From Streptomyces fulvorobeus (GTDB lineage: Bacteria > Actinomycetota > Actinomycetes > Streptomycetales > Streptomycetaceae), in contig NZ_BLWC01000001.1 in NCBI RefSeq assembly GCF_013167895.1, positions 4,650,001 to 4,714,000 on the forward strand: 64,000 bases of DNA. The letters are read 5' to 3'. Within the stretch, counting starts at the first letter, position 1. The number at the start of each line of letters is the position of its first letter. A model generated the notes under the pieces. That model worked only from the letters and a program-made list of their open reading frames with translations. It did no database searches and was not told the origin of the DNA. Below are positions 19,108-28,878 of this stretch, piece by piece. A program made the translations under genes and the position numbers.

Positions 19108-19424
19108 GGAACCTCCAGGGCCGCCACGAGGATCATGTGGGGGAAAGGGACGCCACGGTATCGCGTCGCCGCGGGCCGCGGGAGACCCGCGGGCCCGATG
19201 GCGCCCACAGCGTGGCGTGCGCACAGCAGAAGTTGACGTATTCCTTGACCGTACCGACAGCGGTGACCGCACGCGACCGCGAGCCCCGGTGCGGAAGGGG
19301 GACGGACATGCCAGTACGTTCCGGGGCGGAGGGCCCCCGGCGGCCGGTGGTCCACGGCCGGGACTCCGGTCCGCTGAAGCAGCCCGGACAGGTGTCCGGT
19401 GCGATGAATGAGAGGGGAGACTCG
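19108..19424. other. Divergent intergenic region, RAM-domain gene / thiL
   Basis: About 317 bp with promoters for both directions expected. One sees an imperfect GC-rich dyad around 19167-19195 and two TTGAC hexamers 13 bp apart (about 19230-19250), but no matching -10 element that I would call. There is no TPP-riboswitch-like sequence. Confidence 0.5.
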
Positions 19425-20396
19425 GTGAAGGGAACCGTGGGCGAGTTGGGGGAGTTCGGGCTCATCAGAGAGCTCACTTCCCGGCTCACCACCACTCCGG
19501 CGGTGCGGCTGGGACCCGGCGACGACGCCGCGGTCGTAGCCGCTCCCGACCGCAGGGTCGTGGCCAGTAGCGACATCATGTTGGAGGGCCGGCACTTCCG
19601 CCGCGACTGGTCGACCGCGTACGACGTCGGCCGCAAGGCCGCCGCGCAGAACCTCGCGGACATCGCGGCCATGGGCGCCGTGCCCACCGCGCTGCTGCTC
19701 GGCCTGGTGGTACCCGCCGAACTCCCGGTCACCTGGGCGGGCGAGCTGATGGACGGTATCCGGGACGAGTGCCAGGTGGCGGGCGCCGCCGTGGTCGGCG
19801 GGGACGTCGTACGCGGTGACACCATCACCATCGCGATCACCGCCCTCGGTGACCTGCGCAACCACGAGCCGGTCACCCGGTCCGGGGCCAGGCCCGGGGA
19901 CGTCGTCGCCGTGACCGGCTGGCTCGGCTGGTCCGCCGCCGGATTCGCCGTGCTCTCCCGCGGCTTCCGCTCACCGCGCGCCTTCGTCGAGGCGCACCGG
20001 CGCCCCGAACCGCCGTACCACGCGGGGCCCGCGGCCGCCGGTCTCGGCGCCACCGCCATGACGGACGTCAGCGACGGACTCGTGGCGGACCTCGGGCACA
20101 TCGCGGAGTCCAGCAAGGTCCGCATCGACCTGCGCTCCGGCCTCATCGACATCCCCTCGCAGATGTACGACATCGGCCAGGCAGTCGGCGTCGACCCGTT
20201 GCAGTGGGTGCTGACCGGGGGAGAGGACCACGCGATCGTGGCGACCTTCCCGCCGGACGTGAAGCTCCCCGCACGCTGGAAGGTGATCGGCGAGGTCCTC
20301 AACCCCTCGGCGCTGCCCCAGGTCACGGTCGACGGCGCGCCCTGGACCAGCAAGGGCGGCTGGGACCACTTCGGTGACATCGAGGACGCCCAGTAG
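19425..20396 (+). CDS. thiL: Thiamine-monophosphate kinase
   Basis: A 323-residue ATP-dependent kinase converting thiamine monophosphate to the diphosphate. It shows the PurM-like motifs LGPGDDAAVV, NLADIAAMGAVPTA, VGGDVVRG and DVSDGLVADLGHIAE. GTG 19425 (VKGTVGELGEFGL) has GAGGGGAG five bases upstream and is preferred. ATG 19404, in frame, has no such site. It is followed by thiD after 10 bp, so both make an operon for thiamine activation. Confidence 0.95.
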   Translation: MKGTVGELGEFGLIRELTSRLTTTPAVRLGPGDDAAVVAAPDRRVVASSDIMLEGRHFRRDWSTAYDVGRKAAAQNLADIAAMGAVPTALLLGLVVPAELPVTWAGELMDGIRDECQVAGAAVVGGDVVRGDTITIAITALGDLRNHEPVTRSGARPGDVVAVTGWLGWSAAGFAVLSRGFRSPRAFVEAHRRPEPPYHAGPAAAGLGATAMTDVSDGLVADLGHIAESSKVRIDLRSGLIDIPSQMYDIGQAVGVDPLQWVLTGGEDHAIVATFPPDVKLPARWKVIGEVLNPSALPQVTVDGAPWTSKGGWDHFGDIEDAQ

Positions 20397-20406
20397 ATTG
20401 CCGCGT

Positions 20407-21222
20407 ATGCCCATACGCACCGCTGTACCGCCCCGTGTCCTCACCGTCGCCGGCTCCGACTCCGGCGGCGGTGCGGGCATCCAGGCCGACCTCAAGACGA
20501 TGCTGGCACTCGGCGTGCACGGCATGAGCGTGCTGACAGCCGTGACCGCGCAGAACTCCCTCGGGGTCCAGGGCGTCTGGGAGCTTCCGGTGGAAGCCGT
20601 ACGCGCCCAGTACCGCAGCGTCGTCGACGACATCGGGGTGCACGCGGTCAAGACGGGGATGCTCTCATCGGCCGTACTCGTCGAGACGGTCGCCGCGCTC
20701 CTCGCGGAGACGGACGCGCCCGTCGTCGTCGACCCGGTCGGCGTCTCCAAGCACGGCGATTCCCTGCTGGCCGCCGAGGCGCTGGACCGCGTACGCGTGA
20801 AGCTGCTGCCCGTCGCCACCGTGGCCACCCCCAACCTGGACGAAGTGGCGCAGCTCACCGGCGTCACCGTCACCGACGAGGCCGGGATGTGCCGGGCCGC
20901 CGCCGCCGTGCTGGCCTTCGGGCCGCGCTGGGTGGTGATCAAGGGCGGTCATCTGCCGGGTGAGGCCGTGGACCTGCTGACGGACGGCGCCGAGGAGCAC
21001 TGGCTGCGCGCCCCCCGGCACGACAACCGGCACACGCACGGCACGGGCTGCACCCTCGCCTCCGCCATCGCGGCCGGTCTGGCGCGCGGGCAGGACGTGC
21101 CGGCGGCCGTCCGGGCCGCGAAGGAGTACGTCACCGGGGCGATCGCGGCGGGCTTCCCGCTCGGCGGCGGCATCGGCCCCGTCGACCACGGCTGGCTGAC
21201 GCGGACGCGCGCCCCGCACTGA
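20407..21222 (+). CDS. thiD: Hydroxymethylpyrimidine / phosphomethylpyrimidine kinase
   Basis: A 271-residue ribokinase-fold enzyme that phosphorylates HMP and HMP-P in thiamine synthesis. VAGSDSGGGAGIQADLKT at the N-terminus and HGTGCTLASAIAAGLA near the C-terminus (catalytic Cys and anion hole) are diagnostic. ATG 20407 is ten bases after thiL. Confidence 0.96.
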   Translation: MPIRTAVPPRVLTVAGSDSGGGAGIQADLKTMLALGVHGMSVLTAVTAQNSLGVQGVWELPVEAVRAQYRSVVDDIGVHAVKTGMLSSAVLVETVAALLAETDAPVVVDPVGVSKHGDSLLAAEALDRVRVKLLPVATVATPNLDEVAQLTGVTVTDEAGMCRAAAAVLAFGPRWVVIKGGHLPGEAVDLLTDGAEEHWLRAPRHDNRHTHGTGCTLASAIAAGLARGQDVPAAVRAAKEYVTGAIAAGFPLGGGIGPVDHGWLTRTRAPH

Positions 21223-21233
21223 CACGGCACAGC

Positions 21234-21267
21234 AAAAGGCCGGTCCACCGAGGTGGACCGGCCTTTT
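21234..21267. terminator. Bidirectional terminator between thiD and rpmB
   Basis: A perfect 15-bp stem with a CGAG loop, flanked by AAAA on the left and TTTT on the right, so it can stop transcription in both directions. Confidence 0.88.
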
Positions 21268-21300
21268 GGGCAACCGGTAAGGCTGCGCTACGACGAGACG

Positions 21301-21486
21301 TCAGCGCGCGACCTTGCCGGCCTTGATGCACGAGGTGCAGACGTTGAGCCGCTTCGGCGTCCGCCCGACCACGGCACGCACGCGCTGGATGTTGGGATTC
21401 CAGCGACGGGACGTACGGCGGTGCGAGTGCGAAATGCTGTTGCCGAAGCTCGGCCCCTTGCCGCAAACGTCGCAGTTGGCAGCCAC
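21301..21486 (-). CDS. rpmB: Ribosomal protein L28
   Basis: A 61-residue L28. CDVCG near the N-terminus and CTSC near the C-terminus form the zinc-binding pair, so this is the cysteine-containing (C+) form. Streptomycetes often carry a second, Zur-regulated C- copy elsewhere. The SHSHRRTSRRWNPNIQ segment is typical. It is transcribed divergently from the DAK2-domain gene. Confidence 0.97.
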   Translation of the reverse strand: MAANCDVCGKGPSFGNSISHSHRRTSRRWNPNIQRVRAVVGRTPKRLNVCTSCIKAGKVAR

Positions 21487-21744
21487 GGGTCACTCCAAAG
21501 ACTTCAGATGCACTTACAGTGAATTCCGGCGCGCCGGATTCATTTGACTGAAGTGGCGGTACCGGAGGGAATGGCCCGGCTCTCACCGGGCAACCGGAGC
21601 AGCATACAACGGCTGCGTCGGAGATACGAAACTACCATGTCCGACCCGGCCGCCCGCCCCGCCCCTGTCCCCGCAGGCGCGGGGACCCGGGGCTACTCTG
21701 CGGTGCAACCCGCCGCCTACGGCCGCTTCAAGGAGGACCACCAG

Positions 21745-23360
21745 GTGCCGCAGCCCCCGACGATCTGGACGCCGTCGCGGTGCGCACCTGGTGCTCACTG
21801 GCGCTGGAGGCCCTGGGCCGGGAGCGCGAGGAGATCGACGCGATCAACGTCTATCCCGTCGCGGACGGGGACACCGGCACCAACCTCTACCTGACCGTGG
21901 AGTCCGCGGCGGCGGCTGTGGAAGCGGTGTTCGCCGCCCACGAGACGGGCTCCCTCGTGGCCGGCCGCGCCGATGCCGTACGGGCCATGGCGCACGGCGC
22001 CCTGATCGGCGCCCGCGGCAATTCCGGCACCATCCTGGCGCAGTTGCTGCGGGGCATGGCGGGAGTGCTGGCCCACGGCGGCGACGCCGACCACCTGCGA
22101 GCCGCTCTGACCAGGGCCGCGGCGGCGGCGCGGCAGGCCGTCGCCCACCCCGTCGAGGGCACGGTGCTGACCGTGGCCACCGCGGCGGCCGAGGCCGCGG
22201 AACGCGCGGCCGGCGGTCTCACGGCCGTGGTGGCAGCGGCGTACGAGAGCGCGCGCACCGCGCTGGCCGCCACCCCCGGCCAGCTCGCGGTCCTCGGACG
22301 GGCGGGCGTCGTGGACGCGGGCGGGCGTGGCCTGGTGGCCGTACTCGGAGCACTGCTGGAAGCCGTGTCGGGGCAGGCTCCGGCGCGCACCTCGTGGGCC
22401 GTACCCGAAGGGCTGCCCGCTCCGGCCGAGGACTGCGCCCCGGCCGGAGCGGAGGGGCCGGCCTTCGAGGTGATCTACCTGCTGGAGGCCGGTGACGAGG
22501 CCGTCGGCCGGCTGCGGGCCCGGCTGGACGGACTCGGGGACTCACTCGTGGTGGTGGGCGGTGACGGGCTGTGGAACGTCCACGTCCACGTCGACGACGC
22601 GGGCGCCGCGGTCGAGGCCGGTGTCGAGGCCGGCCGGCCCTACCGCATCCGCATCACCCACTTCGGTGCCGACCGGGTCCCCGCCCAGGCCGAGCCCGCC
22701 CAGCGCGGGGTCGTCGTCGTCGTCCCGGGCGACGGGCTCGCGGAGCTGTGTACGGAGGCGGGCGCGACCACCGTGCTCGCGCGCCCCGGGGAGCCGCCCG
22801 CCAGCGGCGAACTGGTCGACGCGATCCGCCGCGCCCACGCCCGCGAAGTGGTCCTCCTCCCCAGTGACGCGACGCTGCGGCACACCGCCGGAGCCGCCGC
22901 CGAGCAGGCCCGCACCGAGGGCGTGCGGGTCGCCGTGATCCCCACCCGCGCCGCGGTCCAGGGCCTCGCCGCCCTCGCCGTGCACGAACCGGACCGGGGC
23001 TTCGACGAGGACGTGGTGGCCATGACCGCCGCCGCCGGGGCCACCCGGTACGCCGAACTCGCCGTGGCCGAGCGGCAGTCGTGGACCATGGCGGGCATCT
23101 GCCAGGCCGGCGACATCCTCGGCCTGATCGACGGGGACGTCGCCGTCATCGGAGCCGACGTGCCGTCCACGGCCCGCACGGTCCTGGACCGGATGCTGTC
23201 GGCGGGCGGCGAACTCGTCACACTCGTCCTCGGCCAGGACGTACCGGACGCGCTGGCCGACGCGCTGGCGGAGCACGTACGCGAGGGATATCCCGCCGTG
23301 GACACGGTCGTCTACCGGGGCGGCCGCCAGGTGGCGCCCCTGCTCCTCGGCGTCGAATAG
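21745..23360 (+). CDS. DAK2-domain (FakA/YloV-like) kinase, frameshifted near start
   Basis: A protein of about 538 residues after repair. The N-terminal DhaL-type domain has NVYPVADGDTGTNLYLT and GARGNSGTILAQLLRG, which bind Mg-ATP. The middle and C-terminal domains resemble FakA/YloV, the kinase partner of DegV-type fatty-acid binding proteins. GTG 21745 has AAGGAGG upstream, but its frame (VPQPPTIW) does not reach the domain. One missing C in the C5 run 21754-21758 joins it to DDLDAVAVRTWCSL. It lies upstream of recG, the usual position of yloV homologues. The substrate remains inferred. Confidence 0.88.
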
Positions 23361-23418
23361 GCGCGCGCGGCCCCGCGGCAGGGCGCCCTGCGGGGATGTG
23401 TCAGTGGCGTGGTGTGCA

Positions 23419-25653
23419 ATGGATCGCGTGTCCTCGTTCGATGAACCCCTGAAGAAGCTGCTCGGCGGAGCCACCGCGAAGGTGATGGCCGAACACCTCG
23501 ACCTGCACACGGTCGGTGATCTGCTGCACCACTACCCGCGGCGGTACGAGGAGCGCGGTCAGCTCACGGCGCTGTCCGACCTCCCGCTGGAGGAACACGT
23601 GACCGTCGTCGCGCAGGTGGCCGACGCGCGGATCATGGTGTTCAACAACGGCCGGGGCAAGCGCCTCGAAGTGACCCTCACCGACGGCAGCGGCCGGCTC
23701 CAGCTGGTCTTCTTCGGCCACGGTGTCCACAAGCCGCACAAGGAACTGCTGCCCGGCCGGCGGGCGATGTTCGCGGGCAAGGTCTCCGTGTTCAACCGCA
23801 GAACGCAGCTGGCGCACCCCACGTACCAACTGCTCGACGCCGCGGACACCGACGAGGCCACCGAGGCGGTCGACGCGTTCGCCGGCCGGCTGCTGCCGAT
23901 CTACCCGGCCTGCAAGCAGCTCGACTCCTGGCGGATCGCCAAGGCCGTCGACGCGGTGCTGCCCAGTGCCCAGGACGCCGTCGACCCGCTGCCGCCCGCC
24001 CTGCGCGAGGGGCGCGGCTTCGCGAAGCTGCCCGAGGCGCTGCTCAAGATCCACCGGCCGCAGACCAGGGCCGACATCGAGGATGCCAGGGCCCGGCTCA
24101 AGTGGGACGAGGCGTTCGTCCTCCAGGTCGCCCTGGCCCGGCGGCGCTACGCGGACACCCAGTCCCCGGCGGTCGCCCGCAGGCCCGTACCGGACGGCCT
24201 GCTCGACGCCTTCGACGCGAAGCTGCCCTTCACCCTCACCGAGGGCCAGGAGAAGGTGTCAGGCGAGATCTTCGCCGACCTGGCCACGGACCACCCGATG
24301 CACCGCCTCCTCCAGGGCGAGGTCGGTTCAGGCAAGACGCTGGTCGCCCTGCGCGCCATGCTCGGTGTCGTCGACGCGGGCGGGCAGGCCGCCATGCTCG
24401 CGCCCACCGAGGTGCTCGCCCAGCAGCACCACCGCTCCGTCACCGAGATGATGGGCGAGCTCGCCGAGGGCGGCCTGCTCGGCGGCTCGGAGCTGGGCAC
24501 CAAGGTCGTGCTGCTCACCGGGTCCATGGGCGTCCCGGCCCGCCGGCAGGCGCTGCTCGACCTGGTCACGGGCGAGGCCGGGATCGTGATCGGCACCCAT
24601 GCGCTGATCGAGGACAAGGTGCGCTTCCACGACCTGGGTCTCGTCGTCGTGGACGAGCAGCACCGCTTCGGGGTGGAGCAGCGCGACGCCCTGCGCTCGA
24701 AGGGCAGGCAACCGCCCCACCTGCTGGTCATGACCGCCACCCCCATTCCCCGCACGGTCGCCATGACGGTCTTCGGCGATCTGGAGACCTCCGTACTGGA
24801 CCAGCTGCCTGCGGGCCGTTCGCCGATCGCCAGCCATGTCGTCCCCGCCAAGGACAAGCCGCACTTCCTCAGCCGCGCCTGGGAGCGGGTCCGCGAGGAG
24901 GTGGAGAACGGCCACCAGGCGTACGTCGTCTGCCCCCGCATCGGTGACGACGCCGACGAGGCCCCGGGGAAGAACGCGAAGAACGCGAAGGACGGTAAGG
25001 GCACCAAGGACCCGGCCCCCGAGGACGACGGCGGGAAGCGGCCCCCGCTGGCCGTCCTGGAGATCGCGGACGAGCTGCGCAAGGGCGCGCTCTCGGGACT
25101 GCGGACCGAGGTGCTGCACGGCCGGATGCCCCCCGACGACAAGGACGACGTGATGCGCCGCTTCTCCGCGGGCCAGGCCGACGTGCTGGTCGCCACGACC
25201 GTCATCGAGGTCGGCGTCAACGTCCCCAACGCCACCGCGATGGTGATCATGGACGCCGACCGCTTCGGGGTGTCGCAGCTGCACCAGTTGCGCGGCCGGG
25301 TCGGGCGGGGCTCCGCGCCCGGCCTCTGCCTGCTGGTCAGCGAGGCCCACGAGGCGAGCCCCGCCCGGGCCAGGCTCGCCGCGGTCGCCGCCACCCTCGA
25401 CGGCTTCGAGCTCTCCCGGATCGACCTGGAACAGCGCCGCGAGGGCGATGTCCTCGGCCAGGCCCAGTCCGGCGTCCGCTCGTCCCTGCGGGTGCTCAGC
25501 GTCATCGACGACGAGGAGGTCATCGCCGCCGCCCGCGAGGAGGCCGTCCGGATCGTCGCGGCCGACCCCGGCCTCGAACACCTGCCGGAGCTGCGTACGG
25601 CCCTGGACGCCCTGCTCGACAAGGAGCGTGAGGAGTACCTCGACAAGGGGTGA
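23419..25653 (+). CDS. recG: ATP-dependent DNA helicase RecG
   Basis: A 744-residue branch-migration helicase for stalled forks and Holliday junctions. An N-terminal wedge/OB domain (to about residue 190) precedes SF2 motifs: GEVGSGKT (Walker A), VVDEQHRFG (DExH variant), TATPIPRT (motif III) and QLRGRVGRG (motif VI). A Lys/Asp-rich insertion (GKNAKNAKDGKGTKDPAPED) lies between the helicase lobes. ATG 23419 is chosen because an imperfect hairpin (23371-23395) abuts the in-frame GTG at 23398. Confidence 0.96.
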   Translation: MDRVSSFDEPLKKLLGGATAKVMAEHLDLHTVGDLLHHYPRRYEERGQLTALSDLPLEEHVTVVAQVADARIMVFNNGRGKRLEVTLTDGSGRLQLVFFGHGVHKPHKELLPGRRAMFAGKVSVFNRRTQLAHPTYQLLDAADTDEATEAVDAFAGRLLPIYPACKQLDSWRIAKAVDAVLPSAQDAVDPLPPALREGRGFAKLPEALLKIHRPQTRADIEDARARLKWDEAFVLQVALARRRYADTQSPAVARRPVPDGLLDAFDAKLPFTLTEGQEKVSGEIFADLATDHPMHRLLQGEVGSGKTLVALRAMLGVVDAGGQAAMLAPTEVLAQQHHRSVTEMMGELAEGGLLGGSELGTKVVLLTGSMGVPARRQALLDLVTGEAGIVIGTHALIEDKVRFHDLGLVVVDEQHRFGVEQRDALRSKGRQPPHLLVMTATPIPRTVAMTVFGDLETSVLDQLPAGRSPIASHVVPAKDKPHFLSRAWERVREEVENGHQAYVVCPRIGDDADEAPGKNAKNAKDGKGTKDPAPEDDGGKRPPLAVLEIADELRKGALSGLRTEVLHGRMPPDDKDDVMRRFSAGQADVLVATTVIEVGVNVPNATAMVIMDADRFGVSQLHQLRGRVGRGSAPGLCLLVSEAHEASPARARLAAVAATLDGFELSRIDLEQRREGDVLGQAQSGVRSSLRVLSVIDDEEVIAAAREEAVRIVAADPGLEHLPELRTALDALLDKEREEYLDKG

Positions 25654-25743
25654 GCGGGGCCCGGCCGGCCCGGACGCCATATCGTGGGTGGCACGGCACG
25701 CGTAAGGACCGTGTGCCACCCGCGACCCTAGGACCTGACACCC

Positions 25744-26328
25744 ATGACCCGCGTGATCGCCGGCTCGGCCGGCGGACGCCGCCTGGCCGTCCCGCCCGGT
25801 ACCGGCACCCGCCCCACGTCCGACCGGGCGCGCGAGGGCCTCTTCTCCACCTGGGAAGCGCTCCTGGGCACCCTGGAGGGCGTCCGCGTCGCGGACCTGT
25901 ACGCCGGTTCCGGTGCCGTGGGCCTCGAAGCGCTCTCCCGGGGCGGTGTCCACGCCCTGCTCGTCGAGGCCGACGCCCGCGCCGTACGCGTCGTGCGCGA
26001 CAACGTCCGTACGCTCGGACTGCCGGGCGCCGAGGTCCGCGCGGGCAAGGCGGAACAGGTCGTGTCGGGACCGGCGCCCGCCGACCCCTACGACGTGGTG
26101 TTCCTGGACCCGCCGTACGCCGTCACGGACCGCGCTCTCGGCGAGATGCTGGTCACACTCCGAACCCAGGGGTGGCTCACCGACGATGCGCTCGTCACCG
26201 TGGAGCGGAGCACCAGAGGCGGAGAGTTCGGCTGGCCCGAGGGATTCGAGCCGCTGCGGGCCCGTCGCTACGGCGAGGGAACGCTTTGGTACGGTCGCGC
26301 CGCCTCTCGTTGCGAAGACGCACGATGA
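25744..26328 (+). CDS. rsmD: 16S rRNA (guanine966-N2)-methyltransferase
   Basis: A 194-residue Rossmann-fold methyltransferase. TRVIAGSAGGRRL at the N-terminus, the SAM-binding DLYAGSGAVGLEALSRG and the catalytic DPPY motif (VVFLDPPYA) identify RsmD. It lies upstream of coaD, the usual arrangement. Its stop overlaps an ATG in the coaD frame. Confidence 0.95.
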   Translation: MTRVIAGSAGGRRLAVPPGTGTRPTSDRAREGLFSTWEALLGTLEGVRVADLYAGSGAVGLEALSRGGVHALLVEADARAVRVVRDNVRTLGLPGAEVRAGKAEQVVSGPAPADPYDVVFLDPPYAVTDRALGEMLVTLRTQGWLTDDALVTVERSTRGGEFGWPEGFEPLRARRYGEGTLWYGRAASRCEDAR

Positions 26329-26354
26329 CCGGACCGGAGAGCGAGGGAATCACG

Positions 26355-26834
26355 TTGCGCCGCGCCGTCTGTCCGGGGTCATTCGACCCCATCACCAATG
26401 GACACCTCGACATCATTGGCCGAGCCTCGAAGCTGTACGACGTCGTACACGTCGCGGTGATGATCAACCAGTCCAAGAAGGGGCTGTTCACGGTGGAGGA
26501 GCGGATCGACCTGATCCGCGAGGTCACCGCCGACTTCGGCAACGTCGAGGTCGAGTCCTTCCACGGCCTCCTGGTCGACTTCTGCAAGCAGCGCGACATC
26601 CCGGCGATCGTGAAGGGCCTGCGGGCCGTGAGCGACTTCGACTACGAGCTCCAGATGGCCCAGATGAACAACGGCCTCTCCGGCGTCGAGACCCTCTTCG
26701 TGCCGACCAATCCCACGTACAGCTTCCTGTCGTCCTCCCTGGTCAAGGAAGTGGCGACCTGGGGCGGCGACGTCTCCCACCTGCTGCCGCCCAGGGTCCA
26801 CGAAGCCCTCACGGAGCGGCTGGGCCGCAAGTGA
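26355..26834 (+). CDS. coaD: Phosphopantetheine adenylyltransferase
   Basis: A 159-residue enzyme making dephospho-CoA. CPGSFDPITNGHLDII contains the nucleotidyltransferase motif TNGH, and SFLSSSLVKE the second signature. TTG 26355 (RRAVCPGSF), with GAGGGA six bases upstream, gives the normal family length. The alternative ATG 26325 overlaps the rsmD stop and would add ten residues. Confidence 0.95.
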   Translation: MRRAVCPGSFDPITNGHLDIIGRASKLYDVVHVAVMINQSKKGLFTVEERIDLIREVTADFGNVEVESFHGLLVDFCKQRDIPAIVKGLRAVSDFDYELQMAQMNNGLSGVETLFVPTNPTYSFLSSSLVKEVATWGGDVSHLLPPRVHEALTERLGRK

Positions 26835-26931
26835 AGCGCTGACGGCCCGTCACCAGCTGTCGGGCGGGAGCCGACTGGCCTTACAGTCGTCCCGTCCGGC
26901 ACCAACAGCAGCAGAGAGTGGCGAGCACACG

Positions 26932-28062
26932 GTGGACGTGCAGAAGAAGCTCGACGAGATCGTCGCGGCGGTAGGGAACGCCCGGTCCATGCCCATGTCG
27001 GCGTCGTGCGTGGTCAACCGCGCCGAGCTGCTCGCCATGCTCGAAGAGGTACGGGAGGCCCTCCCCGGCTCCCTCGCCCACGCCCAGGAGCTCATCGGCG
27101 GACGCGAGCAGCTGGTCGAGCAGGCCCGCCAGGAGGCGGAGCGGATCATCGAGTCCGCCCACGCCCAGCGCGGCTCGCTGATCTCCGACACCGAGATCGC
27201 CCGCCGGTCCCAGGCCGAGGCCGACCGCATCCTCTCGGAGGCCCGCAAGGACGCCGACGAGGTCAGGGCCGAGGCGGACGAGTACGTCGACAGCAAGCTC
27301 GCCAACTTCGAGGTCGTCCTCACCAAGACCATCGGCTCCGTCGACCGGGGCCGCGAGAAGCTGCTGGGCCGCGGCCAGGGCTACGAGGGCCAGGGCTACG
27401 ACGACCCGGACTTCGCCGAGGCGCCCGAACGCAGCGCCGACCCGGAGACGCTCCGGCGCCGGGCCGACGAGTACGTCGACACCAAGCTCGGCGCCTTCGA
27501 GGCCGTACTCGCCAAGACCCTGGAAGCGGTCGGCCGCGGACGTCAGAAGCTGCTCGGCCGGGTCTCCACCGACGACCTCGGAGCCCACATGGCCGCCCAG
27601 GACGCGGCGGGCAGCCAGGGGCACATCAGCGACGAGGACCACTGGGCCGGTCTGGTCGCGCTCTCCACCGCGGACCCGGTGTCCGGCCGGCCCTCCTTCC
27701 CCGCCCCGGCGCAGCAGGACTTCCCGGTCCAGCCGCCTGTGGACTTCCCGGTCCAGGCGGAGCCCGGGCCGCAGTACACACAGAGTCCCGAGCCGCAGTA
27801 CGCGCAGGGTTACGCGTACCAGGACCAGCCTCCTCAGCAGGACTCCTACGGGTACCCCCAGCAGCCCGACCCGTACGCCGGCTACCCGCAGCAGGGCTAC
27901 GACCCCAGCCAGGGGCAGCCCCAGCAGCAGGAGTACGGCTGGCCGCAGCAGCCCGCCCAGCCGCCCGCGCCGCAGGGCGAGGGCGCGCTCGACGAGACCA
28001 GTCTCTTCGACACCGGCATGATCGACCTGGAGCAGCTGCGCCGCTACGAACAAGGGCGCTGA
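26932..28062 (+). CDS. DivIVA-like coiled-coil protein with internal repeat
   Basis: A 376-residue protein. The N-terminal 100 residues are a helical domain with long charged coiled coil (EQARQEAERIIESAHAQR). It then carries a duplicated segment of about 33 residues: ADEYVDSKLANFEVVLTK...REKLLGR at about 121-150 and ADEYVDTKLGAFEAVLAK...RQKLLGR at about 180-210. The C-terminal 150 residues are Gln/Pro/Tyr-rich and disordered, ending in an acidic amphipathic segment. It looks like a cell-pole or cell-division ATP-synthase-b-like scaffold; the function is unknown. The start is GTG 26932. Confidence 0.85.
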   Translation: MDVQKKLDEIVAAVGNARSMPMSASCVVNRAELLAMLEEVREALPGSLAHAQELIGGREQLVEQARQEAERIIESAHAQRGSLISDTEIARRSQAEADRILSEARKDADEVRAEADEYVDSKLANFEVVLTKTIGSVDRGREKLLGRGQGYEGQGYDDPDFAEAPERSADPETLRRRADEYVDTKLGAFEAVLAKTLEAVGRGRQKLLGRVSTDDLGAHMAAQDAAGSQGHISDEDHWAGLVALSTADPVSGRPSFPAPAQQDFPVQPPVDFPVQAEPGPQYTQSPEPQYAQGYAYQDQPPQQDSYGYPQQPDPYAGYPQQGYDPSQGQPQQQEYGWPQQPAQPPAPQGEGALDETSLFDTGMIDLEQLRRYEQGR

Positions 28063-28141
28063 CCGGGTCCCGTCCGCAGCGCTCAGGGCCCGATTGGGTG
28101 CTGGGAGGCGCGTCCAGTATCCTGGCTGTTCGGTCGCGCCT

Positions 28142-28876
28142 ATGTCCGCGATCCCGGCTGCCCGCTTCTCATCCGAAGCCGGGACAGCCTCCCCGGAACA
28201 GCGCGACGCACATGACTCGAAAGCAGGAAAAGCCCTGAACGGCCATCTCGACCACCGCAACCCTCTCGTGTTCGATACGCGTGAGCTGGGTCGGCGTCCT
28301 GGTGCCCTCAAGCGGCTGACCCGTTCGGTCGAGGCACCCAAGGACCTGGGTATCGACGGAGTCATCGGAGTGCCGGAAGGCGCGCCGCTGGCGCTGAAGC
28401 TCCGCCTCGAGTCGGTCATGGAAGGGGTGCTCGTCACAGGCACCGCCCGTGCGACGGCCGAGGCGGAGTGCGTAAGGTGTCTGGAGCCGGTGAGCCGAGA
28501 GGTTTCGGCGGACTTCCAGGAGATGTTCTCGTACCCTGACGCCGATGACCGGAGCCGCAGCAGGACTGCGGAGCCGGTCGACGACGCCGAGGACGACGAG
28601 GACAGGTTCTTCCTCGAGGACGGCTTGTTCGACCTCGAGTCGGTGCTGCGTGACGCGGTGGTGCTCGCACTGCCGCTGCAGCCGGTGTGCAAGGAGACCT
28701 GTTCCGGTCTGTGTTCCGAATGCGGAATCAGGCTGGACGAGAATCCCGGCCACCACCACGATGCCGTCGACATTCGTTGGGCGGCATTGCAAGGACTCGC
28801 CGAGACCGATCAGGACGGCGAGAAGGACAACATGGGCGGCGCCGAAGCAGGCGTCGACGAGAAGCAGGAGAAGTAG
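28142..28876 (+). CDS. DUF177 (YceD) protein
   Basis: A YceD/DUF177 protein found ahead of rpmF in most bacteria. Core segments are NPLVFDTRELGRRPGA, AECVRCLEPVSRE and CSGLCSECGIRLDENPGHH, the last with a likely metal-binding cysteine cluster. Some homologues process or stabilise 23S rRNA. The start is uncertain: related proteins begin close to the ALNGHLDHRNP stretch, but there is no ATG, GTG or TTG there, only CTG near 28236. ATG 28142 is used, giving 244 residues. It lies two bases before rpmF. Confidence 0.8.
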   Translation: MSAIPAARFSSEAGTASPEQRDAHDSKAGKALNGHLDHRNPLVFDTRELGRRPGALKRLTRSVEAPKDLGIDGVIGVPEGAPLALKLRLESVMEGVLVTGTARATAEAECVRCLEPVSREVSADFQEMFSYPDADDRSRSRTAEPVDDAEDDEDRFFLEDGLFDLESVLRDAVVLALPLQPVCKETCSGLCSECGIRLDENPGHHHDAVDIRWAALQGLAETDQDGEKDNMGGAEAGVDEKQEK

Positions 28877-28878
28877 CC

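Noticed and set aside
19108..19424. TPP riboswitch upstream of thiL/thiD
   Set aside because: The conserved CUGAGA and related core elements of the THI box are not seen.
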